A stretch of 64,000 nucleotides of DNA from Bradyrhizobium diazoefficiens (GTDB taxonomy: Bacteria; Pseudomonadota; Alphaproteobacteria; Rhizobiales; Xanthobacteraceae), in contig NZ_JAFCJE010000004.1 of NCBI RefSeq assembly GCF_018131185.1, positions 1 through 64,000 of the forward strand. The letters are read 5' to 3'. A program made the position numbers and the translations under genes. Within the stretch, counting starts at the first letter, position 1. Each line of letters opens with the position of its first letter. The notes under the pieces were generated by a model, which was not told the origin of the DNA, did no database searches, and saw only the letters and a program-made list of their open reading frames with translations. Shown here piece after piece: positions 57,655 to 64,000 of this stretch.

Positions 57655-58347
57655 TTAGTACTTCGCAACCACCGGGGCGCCGAAGTGATAGTTCACGCCG
57701 ACCTGCACGGTGTGGAAGTCGAGCGTGCCGGTGGGCAGGGTGCCCGAGAAGTAGGTCTCGCCGCCGAGGCTGCGGTAGAGGTACTCGCCCTTGACGGTCC
57801 AGTTCGGAGCGAAGTACGCCTCGACGCCTGCACCGACGGTCCAGCCGGAGTGGAACTTGCTGTCGGAGATGGTCACGCCGAGAGCGCTGGCGCTCAGCTT
57901 GTTGTCGATCCAGGCGTAACCACCCGTGCCGTAGAACAGGACGTTGTTGACGGCCCAGCCGATGCGGCCGCGAACGGTGCCCATCGCATCCGTCTTCGAG
58001 CTCAGAGTCGCCGTGGCAACACCGAAGCCGGGGACGAGGATCGGACCGGTGGCGGACGCGCTGACGTCAGCCCAGGCAGCATCAGCCTCGAGGCCGAACA
58101 CGACGTTGCCGGTCTGCCAGTTGTAGCCGGCGGTGCCGCCGACGAAGCCGCCCTTCATCTTCGGGTCGCCGGAGCTGTCTTCCCAGGCGCCGCCACCGAC
58201 GATACCGAGGTAGAAGCCGGTCCAGTTGTAGACCGAAGCCAGCGGAGCGACCGGAGCCTTGGTGTAGGGGCGGGCTGCGAGATCAGCAGCCGAAGCGGGG
58301 GCCGCCAGAGCGAACAAACAGGCCGAAGCCAACAAAACCTTTTTCAT
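57655..58347 (-). CDS. Outer-membrane beta-barrel protein, copy 2
   Basis: The 230-residue protein starts MKKVLLASACLFALAAPASA, a signal peptide, followed by ADLAARPYTKAPVAPLASVY and WTGFYLGIVGGGAW. It has alternating strands and an aromatic C-terminal residue (FGAPVVAKY). It is paralogous to the genes on either side. The start ATG at 58347 gives the family signal. Confidence 0.9.
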   Translation of the reverse strand: MKKVLLASACLFALAAPASAADLAARPYTKAPVAPLASVYNWTGFYLGIVGGGAWEDSSGDPKMKGGFVGGTAGYNWQTGNVVFGLEADAAWADVSASATGPILVPGFGVATATLSSKTDAMGTVRGRIGWAVNNVLFYGTGGYAWIDNKLSASALGVTISDSKFHSGWTVGAGVEAYFAPNWTVKGEYLYRSLGGETYFSGTLPTGTLDFHTVQVGVNYHFGAPVVAKY

Positions 58348-58523
58348 TTTCAACTTAATCCCAGTCCCAGTTTCTATTGTTGCCTTCCGCGATCGAAAGG
58401 GCAGCGGACGTCGTGTCCAACTAACGCCGTACTTACACCAGCAAAGCCGCAAGTTGTGTCTCCAAAAAGCCACACGGCGCCCAAAACGTAAGCGTAGTTG
58501 ACTCATTCGCTTTGCCGCCAAAC

Positions 58524-58551
58524 GAAAAAGGCCGGCGCGAGGCCGGCCTTA
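58524..58551 (-). terminator. Terminator of the third outer-membrane gene
   Basis: GGCCGGC pairs with GCCGGCC around GCGA, with a T run on the minus strand (CCTTTTTC). It lies 24 bases after the stop codon of the gene at 58575. Confidence 0.85.
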
Positions 58552-58574
58552 GATTCAATGATTTCAGAGAGATA

Positions 58575-59324
58575 TCAGTACCTGGTGGTGCCCATCCCGC
58601 CCCAATTGAAGTGATAGTTCACACCGGCCTTGACGGTGTGAACGGTATCGTTCCACTCGGATCGGTTGGCAGGCACGGCGGTGTACTGGATCGTGCTGCG
58701 GCCGAAGTCGATGTAGTTGTATTCGACCTTGGCCGACCAGTTCGGAGCGAACATGTATTCCGCGCCGGCGCCGACGGTCCAACCCCAGCGGGTGTTGTTC
58801 TGGATGAAGACGTTTCCGGGAACGCCATCATAGCGGTGCTGAATGTCGCCGACTGCAGCGCCGCCGCTGACGAACAAGAGAGCGGGGCCGGTCGAGTAGC
58901 CGAGACGGCCCTTGATGTCGCCGAAGCCGCGGATTCTCGTGAAATAGGTGTCGCCCAGGCCGGCATTGATCTCCGCAGAACGACCGTTGATGTCGGCCCA
59001 ATGGTAGTCGCCTTCGATACCGAATACGACATTGTTGACTTGCCAGTTGTAGCCGAACACGCCACCGACGAACCCGCCGCTGGTATCGTAATCCTGCGAT
59101 CCAGCGAAGCCCGGAGCGTTCGGAGCGCCGAAGAAGGTCTCGTCGCTGCGACCCCAGCCGCCGCCGCCCTGCACACCGATGTAGAAGCCGGTCCAGGTAT
59201 AGATCGGAGCGGGGGGTGCGACCGGCGCCTTTGTATAGGGACGGGCCCCGAGATCCGCAGCACCGGCCGGAGCCGAGAGGGCCAGCGCAACTGCGCCGGC
59301 GAAGCCAACGAGAATCTTCTTCAT
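58575..59324 (-). CDS. Outer-membrane beta-barrel protein, copy 3
   Basis: The 249-residue protein has a signal peptide (MKKILVGFAGAVALALSAPA), the shared LGARPYTKAPVAPPAPIY and WTGFYIGVQGGGGW start, and alternating strands. It ends in WGGMGTTRY, again aromatic. It is the third paralogue in tandem. The start ATG at 59324. The upstream region holds the ssb promoter. Confidence 0.9.
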   Translation of the reverse strand: MKKILVGFAGAVALALSAPAGAADLGARPYTKAPVAPPAPIYTWTGFYIGVQGGGGWGRSDETFFGAPNAPGFAGSQDYDTSGGFVGGVFGYNWQVNNVVFGIEGDYHWADINGRSAEINAGLGDTYFTRIRGFGDIKGRLGYSTGPALLFVSGGAAVGDIQHRYDGVPGNVFIQNNTRWGWTVGAGAEYMFAPNWSAKVEYNYIDFGRSTIQYTAVPANRSEWNDTVHTVKAGVNYHFNWGGMGTTRY

Positions 59325-59772
59325 TGTAATCTCCCCAGTCGATCCGCCTCTCAGAGTTCCCCGAGGCGGACTATCAGGCGCGAGGCCCATTTGCATCAAT
59401 TCGAGGCACAACGATAGCCCGATTAGGCGGCAGAGTCCGTGCCCGGCGCGCAACAGTTTGGAAGCAATAGGTCCGCGCTTAACTTAATGAATGTTAAGTG
59501 GTTTCGCCCACTCACGGGAACCCGATTTGGTTCCATTTCGCCCGCCATCGCAGCGCCATCTAAGCGCCATCCCGTCTCCACATTTTGGGGAGATTTATAC
59601 GAGAACAAATCTGGAACGAATTGCCCGTCGGTGCTATATGTGGGGATAACCTTGGGGTGACGGGCTGAGCGGCGCCTGCAAGCGTATAGGTTCGCCCCAA
59701 CAGGGCGCAGAGGAACGCGGATGGCGCGCTCGGCCTTTTTCAAATTAGTGGCATTCGGAGTGGAGAGCGGCG
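59325..59772. other. Divergent regulatory region between the outer-membrane gene and ssb
   Basis: No gene is visible. This region holds the promoters of the third outer-membrane gene (minus) and ssb (plus), and a LexA box at 59603-59617. The stretch CTTAACTTAATGAATGTTAAG at 59477-59497 is A/T-rich with partial symmetry. Confidence 0.6.
59603..59617 (+). promoter_or_regulatory. LexA box upstream of ssb
   Basis: GAAC-AAATCTG-GAAC is a direct repeat with seven bases between, the alphaproteobacterial SOS box. It lies 156 bases before the ssb ATG. The same form precedes uvrA at 56507-56521. Confidence 0.75.
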
Positions 59773-60267
59773 ATGGCGGGAAGCGTCAACAAGGTCATTC
59801 TGGTTGGAAATCTCGGCAAGGATCCTGAAATCCGCCGCACCCAGGACGGGCGGCCGATCGCGAATCTGAGCATCGCCACCTCGGAGACCTGGCGCGACAA
59901 GAATTCCGGCGAGCGCAAGGAGAAGACCGAGTGGCACCGCGTCGTGATCTTCAATGAAGGTCTCTGCAAGGTCGCCGAACAGTACCTGAAGAAGGGCGCC
60001 AAGGTTTACATCGAGGGCGCGCTCCAGACCCGCAAATGGACCGATCAGAGCGGCGTCGAGAAGTACTCGACGGAGGTGGTGCTCCAGGGCTTCAACTCGA
60101 CGCTCACGATGCTCGACGGCCGCGGCGGCGGTGGAGGCGGCAGCTTCGGCGACGAGCCGGGCGGCGATTTCGGCTCCTCCGGCCCCGTCAGCAGCGCGCC
60201 GCGCCGTCCCGTTGCCGCCAGCGGCGGTGGCCGCAACAGCGACATGGACGACGACATCCCGTTCTGA
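59773..60267 (+). CDS. ssb: Single-stranded DNA-binding protein
   Basis: The 164-residue tetrameric ssDNA-binding protein has an OB fold ([40 protein letters not shown]), a Gly-rich linker and the acidic tail DMDDDIPF that recruits repair partners. The start ATG at 59773. A LexA box lies upstream. In many bacteria ssb and uvrA are adjacent and divergent; here three outer-membrane genes sit between them. Confidence 0.97.
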   Translation: MAGSVNKVILVGNLGKDPEIRRTQDGRPIANLSIATSETWRDKNSGERKEKTEWHRVVIFNEGLCKVAEQYLKKGAKVYIEGALQTRKWTDQSGVEKYSTEVVLQGFNSTLTMLDGRGGGGGGSFGDEPGGDFGSSGPVSSAPRRPVAASGGGRNSDMDDDIPF

Positions 60268-60622
60268 GGACGATCCGGACAATGAGGGGCGCAGGGCCGA
60301 TAGAGCGGCGCCTTCCACCTCGTGTCAGCAAACCCTGCTAATCGACAGGAAGGGCTCGGGATTTCCGGGCCCGTTTCATATTTGAGTCGAACTCGGACGG
60401 CGCCACCGCAAAACAGGCTCGTCGACGTGCGGGCCGCGCGATCGCCGAGCTGCAGAGGCGATTTGGGAAGGCCTGTTCCAGGCCCCTCGGCGACGCTGCC
60501 CGTAGGGACGTAAGTGATTGGAAAAATGAGCGGAAAAAGCGCTTCCCTGGAGCCCGCAAGGGTGGTTATCAGGGGCTCGATGCGCTATATGATTCCCAGA
60601 TAAAATCTCACCGGATTTCCCC
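60268..60622. other. Leader region of gyrA
   Basis: I see no gene. Short frames on both strands are not conserved. The stretch 60570-60600 (GGGCTCGATGCGCTATATGA) includes a possible -10-like TATATGAT, but no reliable promoter can be set. Confidence 0.4.
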
Positions 60623-63355
<2,733 letters not shown>

Positions 63356-63431
63356 CGAGAGAGTAGCGAACAGCAGTTTCTGCTCGACATTCGCTATTCG
63401 CCTCTCACATTCGCCGGCCTGACAGACCAGA

Positions 63432-63689
63432 CTACGGGGTGCGGTTTGCGGTCACGAGGCGCGCCTCGCGGACATTCGCCTTGGTGCCGGCCTTGCGCAG
63501 GCACGAGGCCTCGAAATTCGGCCAGGCCTGCTGCGAGCAATCTTTGCCGATGGCGCGGATGTCGAGCCGGTCGCTCTTGGCCAGCGGCTGCGGCACGCTG
63601 GCTTCGACCGAGGGAGCGAAGCCGGGCAGGAGGGTGAGGGCGGCCGCAACAGACGCAGAGAGTGCGATCGCTGAAAGAGTCTTGAACAT
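63432..63689 (-). CDS. Small secreted protein of unknown function
   Basis: The 85-residue protein has a signal peptide (MFKTLSAIALSASVAAALTL) and a short mature part with two Cys (KDCSQQAWPNFEASCLRKAG) and NVREARLVTANR. Similar short proteins occur in Bradyrhizobium as far as I recall. GGGGA precedes ATG at 63689; an in-frame TTG at 63695 is an alternative. Confidence 0.72.
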   Translation of the reverse strand: MFKTLSAIALSASVAAALTLLPGFAPSVEASVPQPLAKSDRLDIRAIGKDCSQQAWPNFEASCLRKAGTKANVREARLVTANRTP

Positions 63690-63946
63690 TGACAATCCCC
63701 TGTGATGCGGCCGCCTACGCCCAGTGTGCGGCCCGTCATTCGTTGGCCGGATTAGTAACCATGGCCAGTTTCCGGACGTCTTCGCCGGCGCGGGAAATGG
63801 TTTCGTTCGCGCTCCGTTTTGTTTCGTGGCTGCCCCGCGGACGAAACAAACCGGCCATTGCCGACAGGGCTGGTAGAGATTCGCCTGTGTCGGCCAGGGA
63901 ACCGGTCCGGCTTGCCGGGCCGCGCCGGGCGCGGTAGGAGGGAGCC

Positions 63947-64000
63947 ATGCCGCGTATCGCCTTCTATCCCGGTTCCTTCGACCCCATCACCAACGGCCAT
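63947..64000 (+). CDS. coaD: Phosphopantetheine adenylyltransferase, 5' end only
   Basis: The first 18 codons read MPRIAFYPGSFDPITNGH, the N-terminus of CoaD with the nucleotidyl-transferase motif PGSFDPITNGH. GGAGGGAGCC precedes the ATG. CoaD makes dephospho-CoA in coenzyme A synthesis. The gene runs off the window, so length cannot be judged. It follows gyrA, separated by a small minus-strand gene. Confidence 0.93.
   Translation, partial: MPRIAFYPGSFDPITNGH

Overview
The window looks like a chromosomal segment of a Bradyrhizobium-type alphaproteobacterium (Nitrobacteraceae). The evidence is high GC, the gene order dgt-argS-SPOR-nagZ-scpA-scpB-tatABC-serS-surE-pcm-nlpD-yajC-secDF, a periplasmic ExoR-type Sel1 protein, DUF1127 and SPW proteins, GAAC-N7-GAAC LexA boxes, and several families of intergenic palindromic repeats of a kind common in this genus. 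No rRNA, tRNA, CRISPR array, transposase or phage gene was seen.

Layout. 1-850: repeats and non-coding DNA. 0.85-6.7 kb: ilvD overlapping an exoR-like gene, xthA, and a membrane hybrid histidine kinase. 6.7-21.9 kb: erpA, then a long co-directional housekeeping block for dNTP hydrolysis, translation (argS, serS), peptidoglycan recycling and division (SPOR protein, nagZ, NlpD-like amidase activator), chromosome segregation (scpAB), Tat export, surE, pcm and a FAT-GUY-type response regulator. 22-27.6 kb: a DUF815 ATPase, then yajC-secD-secF followed by homologues of the mitochondrial complex I assembly factors NDUFAF3 and NDUFAF6. 27.6-34.1 kb: ilvA, a class V aminotransferase, VOC and CAP proteins, a kinase-like protein fused to an acyl-CoA-synthetase C-terminal domain, trmFO, and a 50-residue DUF1127 protein. 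34.1-43.6 kb: mostly small secreted or membrane proteins, a lytic transglycosylase, two paralogous GNAT proteins around an SPW protein, an acyl-CoA synthetase/PPC-DUF296 pair and an AAA ATPase.

43.6-48.6 kb is an accessory patch. It lies between directly repeated copies of an intergenic element and holds a 693-residue acidic, cysteine-free protein with two internal repeats, a frameshifted zinc-ribbon gene, a small membrane protein and a decayed higBA toxin-antitoxin locus. 48.6-53.3 kb returns to chromosomal genes: an MxaD-like SRPBCC protein with a seven-bladed YVTN propeller, an exported hydrolase, a HAD phosphatase, a DUF433 remnant and a DinB protein. 53.4-64 kb: uvrA and ssb, each behind its own LexA box and separated by three tandem outer-membrane beta-barrel genes with near-identical terminators, then gyrA, a small secreted protein and the first 18 codons of coaD.

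Most genes are core and easily named. The points most worth following are the kinase/ligase-domain fusion, the repeat-bounded accessory patch with its large repeated protein, the SecDF-complex I assembly neighbourhood, and two perfect or near-perfect palindromes in an otherwise empty 600-base spacer. All names rest on reading motifs and remembered family features; no database search was run.
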